This document shows positions 47,435 to 56,143 of a stretch of DNA of 64,000 nt, piece by piece (positions within the stretch are counted from its first letter, which is position 1; each line of letters begins with the position of its first letter). Source of the DNA: Mycobacterium triplex (GTDB lineage: Bacteria; Actinomycetota; Actinomycetes; Mycobacteriales; Mycobacteriaceae); the NCBI RefSeq assembly GCF_000689255.1, contig NZ_HG964446.1, positions 1,044,484-1,108,483 of the forward strand. Direction: 5' to 3'. The notes beneath the pieces were generated by a model. The model was not told where the DNA came from and made no database searches. It saw nothing but the letters and a program-made list of their open reading frames with translations. The translations under genes were made by a program, and so were the position numbers.

Positions 47435-48619
47435 GTGGACACCCCCCTGTTGTTGCGCGGCGTCGATCGCGCGGCGCTCGCGACAGCGCTGGTCGCCCGC
47501 CTGCGCGGCGTCGGGGTGTCGGTATCCGCCAGCGGTCCGGCGAGTTTTGTGCAGGCGCTGCGAAAACTGGCCCCGGACAACACATCCGCGTTGTACTGGG
47601 CGGCCAGGCTGACGCTGGTCAACCGGATGGAGGATCTGGGCGCCTTCGACGAGGTCTTCGCCGCGGTGTTCGGCACGGCCGATCCCGACGGAACGCCCGA
47701 CTCACCGCTGCCGCAGCCGGGGCCCAAAACACCGGCCGCGGGCATGGTGCGTCCGGGTGGCGGCGGGTCGGGGTCGACGGAAAAGCTGCCCTGGGTGACG
47801 CGGTCCGTCGCCACCGGTGCCGACACGGCAAGCGCGAGCATCCTGCTCCCCGACGTGCTGCCCAGCCGGATCGCGGCGCTGGCCGACGAGCCGTTCGACC
47901 GTTTCGACCCCGAAGACCTTCGCCTGCTTGGTATTTGGTTGGAAGCCACGGTCGCGCGCTGGCCGCGACGGCGCAGCCTGCGATTCGAGCCCAGCCCGGC
48001 CGGAAAGCGGATCGACCTGCGGGCCACCATGAACGCCTCGCGGTCAACCGGCTGGGAATCGATGGTGCTGGAGCGGACCCGGCCGCGCCGCCGGCCCCGG
48101 CGGGTCGTGCTGCTCTGCGACGTCAGCCGGTCGATGCAGCCCTACGCTGCGGTCTATCTGCATTTGATGCGAGCGGTGTTGCGCCAGGCGGGAACTCGGC
48201 CCGAGGTGTTCGCGTTCTCGACGTCGCTGACCAGGCTCACCTCGGTGCTGTCGCACCGATCGGCCGAGGTGGCGTTGCAGCGGGCCAACGCCAAGGTCAC
48301 CGACCGCTACGGCGGAACGTTCATCGGCCGCAGCGTGGCGGCGCTGCTCGCCCCGCCGCACGGCAACGCGCTGCGCGGCGCCGTGATGATCATCGCCTCC
48401 GACGGCTGGGATAGTGATCCCCCCGACGTGCTGGAACACGCGATGGCCAGGCTGCGCCGGCGCGCCGAGCTGCTGGTCTGGCTCAATCCTCGTGCGGCAC
48501 ACCGCGAATTCGAGCCGCTGGCCGGCTCGATGGCAGCGGCCCTGCCCTACTGCGATCTGTTTCTGCCGGCGCACTCGCTGACCGGGCTGCGCCAATTGCT
48601 GCTCGAGTTGTGCCGCTGA
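47435..48619 (+). CDS. CoxE-like VWA-domain protein
   Basis: A 394-residue protein homologous to Rv0368c. The C-terminal half is a von Willebrand A domain with a MIDAS-type motif, LLCDVSRSMQPYAAVY (DxSxS variant), plus RYGGTFIGRS and MIIASDGWDSDPPDVL. It should bind a divalent metal and pair with the MoxR ATPase in cofactor maturation of CO dehydrogenase. The GTG start lies 7 nt after the coxG stop. Confidence 0.87.
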   Translation: MDTPLLLRGVDRAALATALVARLRGVGVSVSASGPASFVQALRKLAPDNTSALYWAARLTLVNRMEDLGAFDEVFAAVFGTADPDGTPDSPLPQPGPKTPAAGMVRPGGGGSGSTEKLPWVTRSVATGADTASASILLPDVLPSRIAALADEPFDRFDPEDLRLLGIWLEATVARWPRRRSLRFEPSPAGKRIDLRATMNASRSTGWESMVLERTRPRRRPRRVVLLCDVSRSMQPYAAVYLHLMRAVLRQAGTRPEVFAFSTSLTRLTSVLSHRSAEVALQRANAKVTDRYGGTFIGRSVAALLAPPHGNALRGAVMIIASDGWDSDPPDVLEHAMARLRRRAELLVWLNPRAAHREFEPLAGSMAAALPYCDLFLPAHSLTGLRQLLLELCR

Positions 48620-48625
48620 GAGCCA

Positions 48626-48665
48626 CGGCGTTGCGTGTGCGGCCGCGGCGTTGCGTGTGCGGCCA
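48626..48665. repeat. 20-bp tandem duplication after the cox cluster
   Basis: Two adjacent 20-bp units (CGGCGTTGCGTGTGCGGCC plus one variable base) lie at 48626-48645 and 48646-48665. They sit just downstream of the VWA gene, in the 149-bp gap before the GH76 gene. No hairpin or gene is evident. Confidence 0.8.
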
Positions 48666-48768
48666 CGGAGAAGACACGCCGATCCGGGCCGCCGCGGGTG
48701 CACGCTGAAGTCCCTGACTGCACGCTCAACACCACCCCGGGCGCACGCATGAGGCAGGATCGGTAGGT

Positions 48769-49890
48769 ATGGACCAGGTATGGGCCAACCGGGCTGCCAG
48801 CTCCGAAGCCGCTGTTGTGCAACGCCACCTGAAACGGCTGTGGGGATTGCCCGGAACGCAGCTGGGAGTGGTGGCCTGGCCGGCGACGCGGCGGGCCCGG
48901 CTGTTCGGCACCTGGCACTACTGGTGGCAGGCGCATCTGCTGGATTGCCTGGTCGACGCGCAGCTGCGCGACCCCCAGCCGCGCCGGCGCGCCGAGATCA
49001 ACCGGCAGGTCCGCTCGCACCGGCTGCGCAACAACTTTCGCTGGACCAACAGCTATTACGACGACATGGCGTGGCTGGCGATCGCGCTGGAACGTGCCGC
49101 CCGGATCGCCGGCGTAGAGCGAGGGCGCGCGCTGCCGAAGCTCGCCGACCAGTTCATGAAGGCGTGGGTGCCCGAGGACGGCGGCGGCATCCCGTGGCGC
49201 AAGCAGGACCAGTTCTTCAACGCCCCGGCCAACGGTCCGGCGGGAATTTTCCTGGCCCGCTACGGGGAGCATCTCAAGCGCGCCGCCCAGATGGGCGACT
49301 GGATCGACCAGACCCTGATCGACCCGGAAACCCAACTGGTGTTCGACGGCATCAAAGCCGGCTCGCTGGTGCGCGCGCAGTACACCTACTGCCAGGGTGT
49401 GGTGCTCGGGCTGGAGACCGAGCTCGCGGTCCGCACCGGCGCACAGGCCCGGGGCCGGCACGCGGCGCGGGTGCACCGCCTGGTCGCCGCCGTCCACGAG
49501 CACATGGCGCCCTCGGGCGTGCTGAAGGGTTCCGGCGGCGGCGACGGCGGACTGTTCGCCGGCATCACCGCCCGCTATCTCGCGCTGGTCGCCACCACGC
49601 TGCCGGGTGACTCCGCCGACGACGCGGTGGCCCGGGACACCGCCCGCACGATCGTGCTGTCGAGCGCGAAATCGGCCTGGGATTACCGGCAAACGGTCGA
49701 CGGGCTGCCGCTGTTCGGGGCGTCCTGGGACCGCGACGCCGAACTGCCGACGACGGAGGGCGCGCAGGCGCAATTCGTCGAGGGTGCGGTGAACGCGTCG
49801 CAGACTCCGGAGCGCGACCTGTCGGTGCAGCTGTCGGGGTGGATGCTGATGGAGGCCGCAGGTAACGTCACGGCCGAATCGTCGCATTAG
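48769..49890 (+). CDS. Cytoplasmic GH76-family protein (Rv0365c homologue)
   Basis: A 373-residue alpha/alpha-barrel protein with WWQAHLLDCLVDAQL, WTNSYYDDMAWLAIALERAAR and YTYCQGVVLGLETELA. The adjacent aspartates in YYDDMAW match the catalytic pair position of GH76 endo-alpha-1,6-mannanases. It has no signal peptide, unlike the paralogue at 16812-18017. It may act on a cytoplasmic mannan precursor or have another role. It is followed 12 nt later by the CoA-transferase gene. Confidence 0.82.
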   Translation: MDQVWANRAASSEAAVVQRHLKRLWGLPGTQLGVVAWPATRRARLFGTWHYWWQAHLLDCLVDAQLRDPQPRRRAEINRQVRSHRLRNNFRWTNSYYDDMAWLAIALERAARIAGVERGRALPKLADQFMKAWVPEDGGGIPWRKQDQFFNAPANGPAGIFLARYGEHLKRAAQMGDWIDQTLIDPETQLVFDGIKAGSLVRAQYTYCQGVVLGLETELAVRTGAQARGRHAARVHRLVAAVHEHMAPSGVLKGSGGGDGGLFAGITARYLALVATTLPGDSADDAVARDTARTIVLSSAKSAWDYRQTVDGLPLFGASWDRDAELPTTEGAQAQFVEGAVNASQTPERDLSVQLSGWMLMEAAGNVTAESSH

Positions 49891-49902
49891 AAGGAGCACT
49901 CA

Positions 49903-51267
49903 GTGAGCAAAGTCCACCCCGATGCCGAGTCGGCGCTGCGAGACCTGCTGAAGGACGGAATCACCATTGCCGCAGGCGGTTTCGGCCTGTGCGGCATTCC
50001 GGAGAATCTGATTCAGGCCCTGGTGGACAGCGGCGTCAAGGAGCTCACGATCGTCGGAAACAACGCCGGCGTCGACGATTTCGGCATGGGTTTGTTGCTC
50101 AAGGGCCGGCAGGTCAAGAAAGTCATCGCCTCTTACGTCGGAGAGAACAAGGAATTCGAGCGCCAGGTGCTCGCCGGTGAGCTGGATCTGGTGCTCACGC
50201 CGCAAGGCACCCTGGCCGAGAAGTTACGCGCCGGTGGCGCCGGGATTCCGGGCTTCTACACGCGCACCGCGTTCGGCACTCAGCTCGCCGAAGGCAAGGA
50301 CATGCGGGTCTTCGACGGCACCGAATACGTGCTGGAGGAAGGCATCCACGCCGACGTCGCGATCGTCAAGGCATGGAAGGGTGACAAGGCGGGCAACCTC
50401 GTATACCGGAAGACCGCGCGCAACTTCAACCCGATGATTGCCACCTGCGGCAAGGTGACCGTCGCCGAGGTCGAGGAACTCGTCGAGGTGGGCGAGCTGG
50501 ATCCCGACCAGATCCACACCCCGGGAATCTACGTCGATCGCATCATCGAGGGACCCGGCTACCAGAAGCGGATCGAATTCCGCACCACCAGAGGCGCCGC
50601 GGTAACCAAGAACGACACCCCGATTCGCGAGACCATGGCCAAGCGCGCGGCCAAAGAACTGCGCGACGGCTACTACGTGAACCTGGGCATCGGCATCCCG
50701 ACGCTGGTGGCCAATTACATCCCCGACGACATCAATGTGACGTTGCAATCGGAGAACGGCCTACTCGGCATCGGGGCATATCCGCCCGAGGATCAGGTGG
50801 ATCCGGACCTGATCAATGCCGGGAAGCAAACCATCACCACGATCAGCGGCTCGAGTTTCTTCAGCAGCGCCGACTCGTTCGCGATGATCCGCGGCGGGCA
50901 CGTCGACCTGGCCATCCTGGGCGGGCTGGAGGTGGCCGAGAACGGTGATCTGTCCAACTGGATGGTTCCGGGCAAGATGGTCAAGGGCCCGGGTGGTGCG
51001 ATGGACCTGGTGTCGGGGGTCAAGCGGGTGATCGTCGTGATGGATCACACCGCCAAGGACGGCAGCCCGAAGATTCTCAAGCAATGCACGCTGCCGCTCA
51101 CCGGAAAAGGCGTGGTGGACATGATCATCACCGACCTGTGCGTGTTCGACGTCGACCCGGAACGCGGGCTCACGCTCACCGAACTGCATCCCGGAGTGAC
51201 GGTCGCCGAGGTTCGCGACAAGACCGGCTGCGATTTCGTCGTGGCGGCCCCGCTGGACAGCGCTTAA
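49903..51267 (+). CDS. Single-chain succinyl-CoA:3-ketoacid CoA-transferase (fused A and B subunits)
   Basis: A 454-residue CoA-transferase. Residues 1-230 are the ScoA-like half ([52 protein letters not shown]). Residues 240-454 are the ScoB-like half, with [14 protein letters not shown] and the catalytic glutamate in [14 protein letters not shown]. The enzyme moves CoA from succinyl-CoA to acetoacetate or similar acids, in ketone-body or fatty-acid catabolism. Bacteria usually encode two chains; the one-chain form resembles mitochondrial OXCT1. The GTG start has an AAGGAG site. It is not part of the matching M. tuberculosis locus. Confidence 0.88.
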   Translation: MSKVHPDAESALRDLLKDGITIAAGGFGLCGIPENLIQALVDSGVKELTIVGNNAGVDDFGMGLLLKGRQVKKVIASYVGENKEFERQVLAGELDLVLTPQGTLAEKLRAGGAGIPGFYTRTAFGTQLAEGKDMRVFDGTEYVLEEGIHADVAIVKAWKGDKAGNLVYRKTARNFNPMIATCGKVTVAEVEELVEVGELDPDQIHTPGIYVDRIIEGPGYQKRIEFRTTRGAAVTKNDTPIRETMAKRAAKELRDGYYVNLGIGIPTLVANYIPDDINVTLQSENGLLGIGAYPPEDQVDPDLINAGKQTITTISGSSFFSSADSFAMIRGGHVDLAILGGLEVAENGDLSNWMVPGKMVKGPGGAMDLVSGVKRVIVVMDHTAKDGSPKILKQCTLPLTGKGVVDMIITDLCVFDVDPERGLTLTELHPGVTVAEVRDKTGCDFVVAAPLDSA

Positions 51268-51890
51268 CGCCGTCGGGCCAGGTAACCCCGGGTGGCCGCG
51301 ATCAGTGCCGGCAACAGCGAGACGAACAGGATGACCAGGATGATCTTTTCCAGGTTTTGGTGCACGAACGGCACGTTGCCCAGGAAGTAGCCGGCCACCG
51401 TCACGCCGCCGCCCCACAACACCCCGCCAACGATGTCGAACGCCAGATACACCGGATAGCGCATGTAGGACACCCCGGCGACGACTGGCGTGAACGTCCG
51501 GATGAACGGCATGAAGCGGGCCAGGATGATGGCCGCGGGTCCGTACTTCTCGAAGAAGGCGTGCGAGTCGGTCACGTAATGCTGCTTGAAGAACCGGGAA
51601 TCTTCCTTCTTGAACAGCGCCGGCCCGATCCGGCGGCCGATGAAATAGCCGGTCTGGTCGCCCAGCACCGCGACCACCGCGACGGCCGGCGCGAGCACCC
51701 AGATGTTCAGCGTTCCGTGCGCGGCCAGCAAACCTCCGGTGAACAGCAGCGACTCGCCGGGCAACAGCGGAAACAGCAGTCCGGTCTCGACGAAGACGAT
51801 GACCAGGATGGTCGGCAACACCGCGGAGGCGAACAGGCCCTGGGGTCCGATCCAGAACATCGGATCGATGATGTCGGGCATCAAACCCAC
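51264..51890 (-). CDS. DedA-family membrane protein (Rv0364 homologue)
   Basis: A 208-residue inner-membrane protein of the DedA/SNARE-associated family. Motifs are [19 protein letters not shown] near the N-terminus, [13 protein letters not shown], and the essential-type F.R..P segment [20 protein letters not shown]. Several members are undecaprenyl-phosphate or lipid flippases. The stop overlaps the convergent CoA-transferase gene by 4 nt. Confidence 0.9.
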   Translation of the reverse strand: MGLMPDIIDPMFWIGPQGLFASAVLPTILVIVFVETGLLFPLLPGESLLFTGGLLAAHGTLNIWVLAPAVAVVAVLGDQTGYFIGRRIGPALFKKEDSRFFKQHYVTDSHAFFEKYGPAAIILARFMPFIRTFTPVVAGVSYMRYPVYLAFDIVGGVLWGGGVTVAGYFLGNVPFVHQNLEKIILVILFVSLLPALIAATRGYLARRR

Positions 51891-52003
51891 TCAGCCGTCA
51901 CGGCGTTGCTCATGGTGCCTCAACATACCGGCCCCGAGGCGGCTGCCCGCCGCCAACGTCGGGTTGCGATACTGGGGCAACTCAGTCTTCAGGAGGAACT
52001 TCA

Positions 52004-53038
52004 ATGCCCATCGCCACCCCCGAGGTCTACGCCGAGATGCTGGGACGCGCCAAGGAGAACGCCTACGCCTTCCCGGCCATCAACTGCACCTCGTCGGAGA
52101 CCGTCAACGCCGCCATCAAGGGCTTCGCCGACGCCGGCAGCGACGGCATCATCCAGTTCTCCACCGGCGGTGCGGAGTTCGCCTCCGGCCTCGGCGTCAA
52201 GGACATGGTCACCGGCGCGGTCGCGCTGGCCGAGTTCACCCACCACATCGCGGCCAGATACCCGATCAACGTCGCGCTGCACACCGACCACTGCCCCAAG
52301 GACAAGCTGGACACCTACGTGCGCCCGTTGCTGGACATCTCGGCCAAGCGCGTCGCGGCCGGCCAGGACCCGCTATTCCAGTCGCACATGTGGGACGGCT
52401 CGGCCGTGCCGATGGACGAGAACCTCGTCATCGCCCAAGAGCTGCTCAAGGCGTCGGCCGCCGCCAAGATCATCCTGGAGATCGAGATCGGTGTGGTCGG
52501 CGGCGAGGAGGACGGCGTCGCCCACGAGATCAACGACAAGCTGTACACCACCCCGGAGGACTTCGAGAAGACGGTCGAGGCGCTGGGCACCGGCGAGCAC
52601 GGCAAGTACCTGCTGGCCGCGACCTTCGGCAACGTGCACGGCGTCTACAAGCCCGGCAACGTCAAGCTGCGCCCCGACATCTTGGACCAGGGCCAGAAGG
52701 TGGCGTCGGCCAAGCTGGGTCTGCCCGACGGGTCGAAGCCGTTCGACTTCGTCTTCCACGGCGGATCGGGCTCGCTGAAGTCCGAGATCGAAGAGGCGCT
52801 GCGCTATGGCGTGGTGAAGATGAACGTCGACACCGACACCCAGTACGCGTTCACCCGCCCGATCGCCGGCCACATGTTCGCCAACTACGACGGCGTGCTC
52901 AAGGTCGACGGCGAGGTGGGCAGCAAGAAGGTCTACGACCCGCGCAGCTACCTCAAGAAGGCCGAAGCGTCGATGACCGAGCGCGTGATCGAGGCCTGCA
53001 ACGACCTGCACTGCGCCGGAAAGTCCGTCAGCGCCTAG
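52004..53038 (+). CDS. fba: Class II fructose-1,6-bisphosphate aldolase
   Basis: A 344-residue zinc-dependent aldolase of glycolysis and gluconeogenesis, the same length as Rv0363c. Zinc and active-site regions are ALHTDHCPKDKLD, FGNVHGVYKPGNV and FDFVFHGGSGSLKSE. VVKMNVDTDTQYAFTRP binds the phosphate. AGGAGGAAC precedes the ATG. In M. tuberculosis this enzyme is essential. Confidence 0.97.
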   Translation: MPIATPEVYAEMLGRAKENAYAFPAINCTSSETVNAAIKGFADAGSDGIIQFSTGGAEFASGLGVKDMVTGAVALAEFTHHIAARYPINVALHTDHCPKDKLDTYVRPLLDISAKRVAAGQDPLFQSHMWDGSAVPMDENLVIAQELLKASAAAKIILEIEIGVVGGEEDGVAHEINDKLYTTPEDFEKTVEALGTGEHGKYLLAATFGNVHGVYKPGNVKLRPDILDQGQKVASAKLGLPDGSKPFDFVFHGGSGSLKSEIEEALRYGVVKMNVDTDTQYAFTRPIAGHMFANYDGVLKVDGEVGSKKVYDPRSYLKKAEASMTERVIEACNDLHCAGKSVSA

Positions 53039-53060
53039 CGTCTCCGCCGGTTTTGCCGCG

Positions 53061-53110
53061 AGTGCCCGGCGGGAAGGGCACTGGGCGACGAACGCCCGGC
53101 TGGCCGGGCG
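53061..53110. terminator. Tandem hairpins between fba and the Rv0361-like gene
   Basis: AGTGCCC/GGGCACT (53061-53067 with 53076-53082) is followed by CGCCCGGC/GCCGGGCG (53093-53100 with 53103-53110). Both stems are perfect and the region separates convergent genes. There is no T-run, as is common for mycobacterial terminators. Confidence 0.7.
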
Positions 53111-53146
53111 CTGGGCACCCAATGAGGCGCCCAAGCCGGGCTCGAG

Positions 53147-53968
53147 CTAGCCGCTGGCGGATTGGCAGATCTTCCACTGATCGTCGCGGTACTGCAGGTC
53201 GAGGCTGCGTGTCGAGCGGACCTGCGGGTCGTAGGCCATGAACGTGGTGACGTTGGCCTCGGCATGTTGGCCGTTGACGACGATCTGGTCGATGCTGGCG
53301 ATCACCGGATACTGTTTGGCCGCCGAAACCCGTTGGTAGGTCTCGTTCCACGAGCGCTCGTCGTAGTCGACGTAGCCGTCGCGGGTGGTGCCGCAGGTGA
53401 TTCTGCGCAGCTGGGTCAGGTCGCCGCGCTGCACCGCGGTGTCGAACGCATGAATGGATTGGCGCACCAGGTCTTCTTGCGAGACGTGTGAGTGCTTTCC
53501 GCGGGTCAGCAGCACGGTGCCCAGGATGGCGATCGCCGCCAGTGCCAGCACGATCACGGTGATCGCCAGCACCCAGCCCCAGTTGAAATTCCTGACGGCC
53601 GAGCGCGGCTTGGCCCCGTCACGGCCCGGAATAGATTGCGGCACAGCAGGTTTCGGAGGCATTGGCGGCTGCCCCGGTGGGCCGGGCTGCCCCGACGTGG
53701 AGAAGACTTCCGTCGCGGGCTCGGGCGTGGTGTGAATGACCGCCGTTTCCTTCGCGTCGAAGCCCGGCGCGGTGAAGCGACGCTCGCGTTGCTGATCGTC
53801 CGGATTGGACGCGGGACCGTCGCCGGGATCGGGCTTGTCGATCACCACGGTCTCGGTCTCGGGGTCGGGAGGAATCAGCGGATGGGCGTCGGTTGCGTCG
53901 TCGGCCTGTTCCGCGGTCGGGTCCTCACCCGTCGGCGTGCCGCGGTCGGGCTCCGGTGGGTTAGGCAT
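53147..53968 (-). CDS. Membrane protein of unknown function (Rv0361 homologue)
   Basis: A 273-residue protein. The long Pro/Asp/Glu-rich cytoplasmic N-terminus is followed by one membrane helix (WGWVLAITVIVLALAAIAILGTVLL). The outer domain (QEDLVRQSIHAFDTAVQRGDL; IASIDQIVVNGQHAEANVTTF) has an NTF2-like feel. ATG 53968 is chosen over GTG 53986 because a TAAGCT -10 box lies exactly 7 nt before the ATG, predicting a leaderless mRNA. The function is unknown. It is divergent from the DUF3151 gene. Confidence 0.78.
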   Translation of the reverse strand: MPNPPEPDRGTPTGEDPTAEQADDATDAHPLIPPDPETETVVIDKPDPGDGPASNPDDQQRERRFTAPGFDAKETAVIHTTPEPATEVFSTSGQPGPPGQPPMPPKPAVPQSIPGRDGAKPRSAVRNFNWGWVLAITVIVLALAAIAILGTVLLTRGKHSHVSQEDLVRQSIHAFDTAVQRGDLTQLRRITCGTTRDGYVDYDERSWNETYQRVSAAKQYPVIASIDQIVVNGQHAEANVTTFMAYDPQVRSTRSLDLQYRDDQWKICQSASG

Positions 53969-53975
53969 GAGCTGG

Positions 53976-53981
53976 AGCTTA
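53976..53981 (-). promoter_or_regulatory. -10 box TAAGCT, leaderless start of the Rv0361-like gene
   Basis: TAAGCT on the minus strand is followed by CCAGCTC (7 nt) and the ATG at 53968. This decides the start codon. Confidence 0.6.
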
Positions 53982-54013
53982 GTCACCCGCGGCGGGACGG
54001 CAGAATAGAACTT

Positions 54014-54427
54014 ATGCCACCGATGGGTGATCTCCTAGGACCCGATCCGATCCTGCTGCCCGGCGACAGCGAAGCCGAAGCCGAACTGCTCGCCAACGAG
54101 AATCCCGGCATCGTCGCGGCGGCGCATCCGTCCGCGTCGGTAGCCTGGGCGGCCCTTGCCGAGGAAGCGCTGGCCGACGACCGGGCCATCACCGCCTACG
54201 CGTACGCCCGGACCGGCTACCACCGTGGCCTGGACCAGTTGCGTCGCAACGGGTGGAAGGGCTTTGGCCCGGTGCCCTATTCGCACCAGCCCAATCGCGG
54301 CTTCCTGCGGTGTGTGGCGGCATTGGCCAAGGCCGCCGACGCGATCGGCGAGACCGACGAGCTGAACCGCTGCCTGGACCTGCTCGACGACTGCGACCCC
54401 GCGGCTCGCAAAGAGCTGGGACTCTAG
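54014..54427 (+). CDS. DUF3151-type conserved protein (Rv0360c homologue)
   Basis: A 137-residue soluble protein that is strongly conserved in mycobacteria (LLGPDPILLPGDSEAEAELLANE; AYAYARTGYHRGLDQLRRNG; GFGPVPYSHQPNRGFLRC). It has an all-helical TPR-like composition. No enzyme motif is visible and no function is known. The stop overlaps the convergent CDF transporter gene by 4 nt. Confidence 0.85.
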   Translation: MPPMGDLLGPDPILLPGDSEAEAELLANENPGIVAAAHPSASVAWAALAEEALADDRAITAYAYARTGYHRGLDQLRRNGWKGFGPVPYSHQPNRGFLRCVAALAKAADAIGETDELNRCLDLLDDCDPAARKELGL

Positions 54428-55317
54428 AAGCTTTCCGAGCAGTCGCTGTCGCGGGTCTCGATCTGCACGGTGGCGTGCTCGAGCCCGCGCTCGTGCAGCA
54501 CCTCGCGCGCGTCGTTGAGCACGCGAGTCGAGTCGCTGGCGCTGATCAGGTGCACGGTGCACATGTCCTTACCCGGCGACAGCGTCCACACATGCAGATC
54601 GTGCACTTCGGTCACGCCGTCGACGCCGCCCAGTGCCGACCGCAGCTCCTCGACGTCGATGTGGGCGGGCGACGTCTCGGACAGGATCCGCAGTGCCGCG
54701 CGCGCCAGCGAGAACGCGCGGGGCAGCACCCAGAGCGCCACCAGCACGGCGACCACGACGTCGGCGTAGGGCCAGTGCGTCGTGACGGTCACGATGCCCG
54801 CGATCAGCACGCCCAGGCTGCCGACGGTGTCGGCGATGACCTCCATGTAGGCGCCCTTGACGGCCAGGCTGCCTTCGGAGTGTGACCGCAGCAGCATCGC
54901 GACCACGAAGTTGGCGATCAGCCCGGCCAGCGCCACCACGATCATCGGTACGCCGGGGACGTCGGCGCCTGTGCCGAGCCGCTCGATCGCCTCGTAGAGG
55001 ATGAACGCCGCCACCCCGACCAGCAACACCGCGTTGGCCACCGCGGTGAAGACCTCGGCGCGGTGCCAGCCGTAGGTGCGATCCGGGGACGTGCTGCCGC
55101 GCTTGGCCAGCACCACCGCCGTCAGCCCCATGAACACCGCGACGACGTCGGTCAGCATGTGTCCGGCATCTGCCAGCAGCGCAAGGGAATTGATCAGCAG
55201 CGACGTGGCCAGCTCGATCACGAAGAAGGTCGTGAGAATCCCGGCGGCCATGATCATGCGGGGAATCATCCGAGACGCGTCGGCCTCGGCGGGGGTGTGA
55301 CTGTGTCCTGCGCCCAT
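54424..55317 (-). CDS. Cation diffusion facilitator (CzcD-type metal exporter)
   Basis: A 297-residue inner-membrane exporter with six predicted helices. Metal-site residues are LADAGHMLTD in helix 2 and YMEVIADTVGSLG in helix 5, where Glu replaces the common His. The C-terminal cytoplasmic domain has HDLHVWTLSPGKDMCTVHL. The likely substrate is Zn2+, Co2+ or a related ion, exchanged for protons. ATG 55317 is preferred over TTG 55326. There is no ribosome-binding site, but TATATT lies 7 nt upstream, so the mRNA should be leaderless, and a perfect palindrome overlaps this box. Confidence 0.88.
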   Translation of the reverse strand: MGAGHSHTPAEADASRMIPRMIMAAGILTTFFVIELATSLLINSLALLADAGHMLTDVVAVFMGLTAVVLAKRGSTSPDRTYGWHRAEVFTAVANAVLLVGVAAFILYEAIERLGTGADVPGVPMIVVALAGLIANFVVAMLLRSHSEGSLAVKGAYMEVIADTVGSLGVLIAGIVTVTTHWPYADVVVAVLVALWVLPRAFSLARAALRILSETSPAHIDVEELRSALGGVDGVTEVHDLHVWTLSPGKDMCTVHLISASDSTRVLNDAREVLHERGLEHATVQIETRDSDCSESF

Positions 55318-55325
55318 GGGCAACA

Positions 55326-55349
55326 ATATATGCGCGGCAACGCATATAT
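55326..55349 (-). promoter_or_regulatory. Perfect AT-rich palindromic operator overlapping the CDF promoter
   Basis: ATATATGCG (55326-55334), six bases, then CGCATATAT (55341-55349) form a perfect 9+9 inverted repeat. It contains the TATATT -10 of the leaderless CDF gene. AT-rich 9-n-9 palindromes of this kind are typical sites of ArsR/SmtB metal-sensing repressors that control CDF exporters. No such regulator gene is nearby, so it would act from elsewhere. Confidence 0.75.
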
Positions 55350-55357
55350 AGCAAGAC

Positions 55358-56134
55358 CTAGAACCAGCGGCTCCAGAAGCGGGTCAGCGAGTTGCCCGCG
55401 CTGGCCAGCAGGTGTGGCACCCCGGAGAAGTCGAAGAACCAGGCGGTCAGCGCGTAGAGCCATTGGCCGACCGCCGGGGCCAGCAGCAGGAACAGCAGGA
55501 TGAACACGCCGTACTGTTTGGCCGGCGCGACGGCGCGCTGCGTCTCGGGGCTCAGGTGCGGTTCCACGGCGTCGTAGCCGTCCAGGCCCGGGATGGGCAG
55601 CAGGTTGAGGATCACGGCCATGATCTGCAGAAAACCCAGAAACGCCACGCCCGCCCACAGCACCCAGTGCTCCGGGTCGAACAGCAGCCGGGTCAGCGTC
55701 AGCAGCAGCACCGCCAGCAGCAGGTTGGCCGCGGGGCCGGCCAGGCTGACCAGGGTGCGGCGCGTCGGCGACATGAACCAGGTGCGGACGTACACCGCGG
55801 CGCCGGGCAGGCCGATGCCGCCGAGCGCGATGAACACCATCGGCAGCAGCAGCGAGAGCCCGGGGTGGGCGTAGCGCCGCGGATCCAGGGTCAGGTAGCC
55901 GCGCACTTCCTGGTCGTGGTCGCCGAATCGCCACGCGGTCGCCGCATGGCCGAATTCGTGCAGGCACAGCGACACCAGCCATCCGCCGATCACGAAGATG
56001 AACACCCCGGCGTAGGACATCGGCCGCACGCTCGTCCCGGCCAGCCAGGCCAGCACACCGCCGACGGCCGTCAATGCGACCAGTGCCAAGAAGATTGGGC
56101 TGGGTCGCACCGATGCGTGCCCGTGTGAGTCCAC
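55358..56134 (-). CDS. Site-2-type (M50) membrane metalloprotease (Rv0359 homologue)
   Basis: A 258-residue membrane protein with the zinc motif HEFGH in LCLHEFGHAATAWRFGD near residue 62, and a second site region LPIPGLDGYDAVEPHL near 175. Both are expected for an intramembrane M50 protease. It lacks a PDZ domain, like the small S2P-related group. Substrates are unknown. It is 40 nt upstream of the CDF gene and 9 nt downstream of the next gene, all on the minus strand. Confidence 0.88.
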   Translation of the reverse strand: MDSHGHASVRPSPIFLALVALTAVGGVLAWLAGTSVRPMSYAGVFIFVIGGWLVSLCLHEFGHAATAWRFGDHDQEVRGYLTLDPRRYAHPGLSLLLPMVFIALGGIGLPGAAVYVRTWFMSPTRRTLVSLAGPAANLLLAVLLLTLTRLLFDPEHWVLWAGVAFLGFLQIMAVILNLLPIPGLDGYDAVEPHLSPETQRAVAPAKQYGVFILLFLLLAPAVGQWLYALTAWFFDFSGVPHLLASAGNSLTRFWSRWF

Positions 56135-56143
56135 CGGTCGAAA

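Noticed and set aside
51084..53241. Two long plus-strand frames overlapping the CoA-transferase, dedA and fba
   Set aside because: They are out-of-frame Arg/Pro-rich translations of fba and neighbours; fba has clear zinc and active-site motifs.
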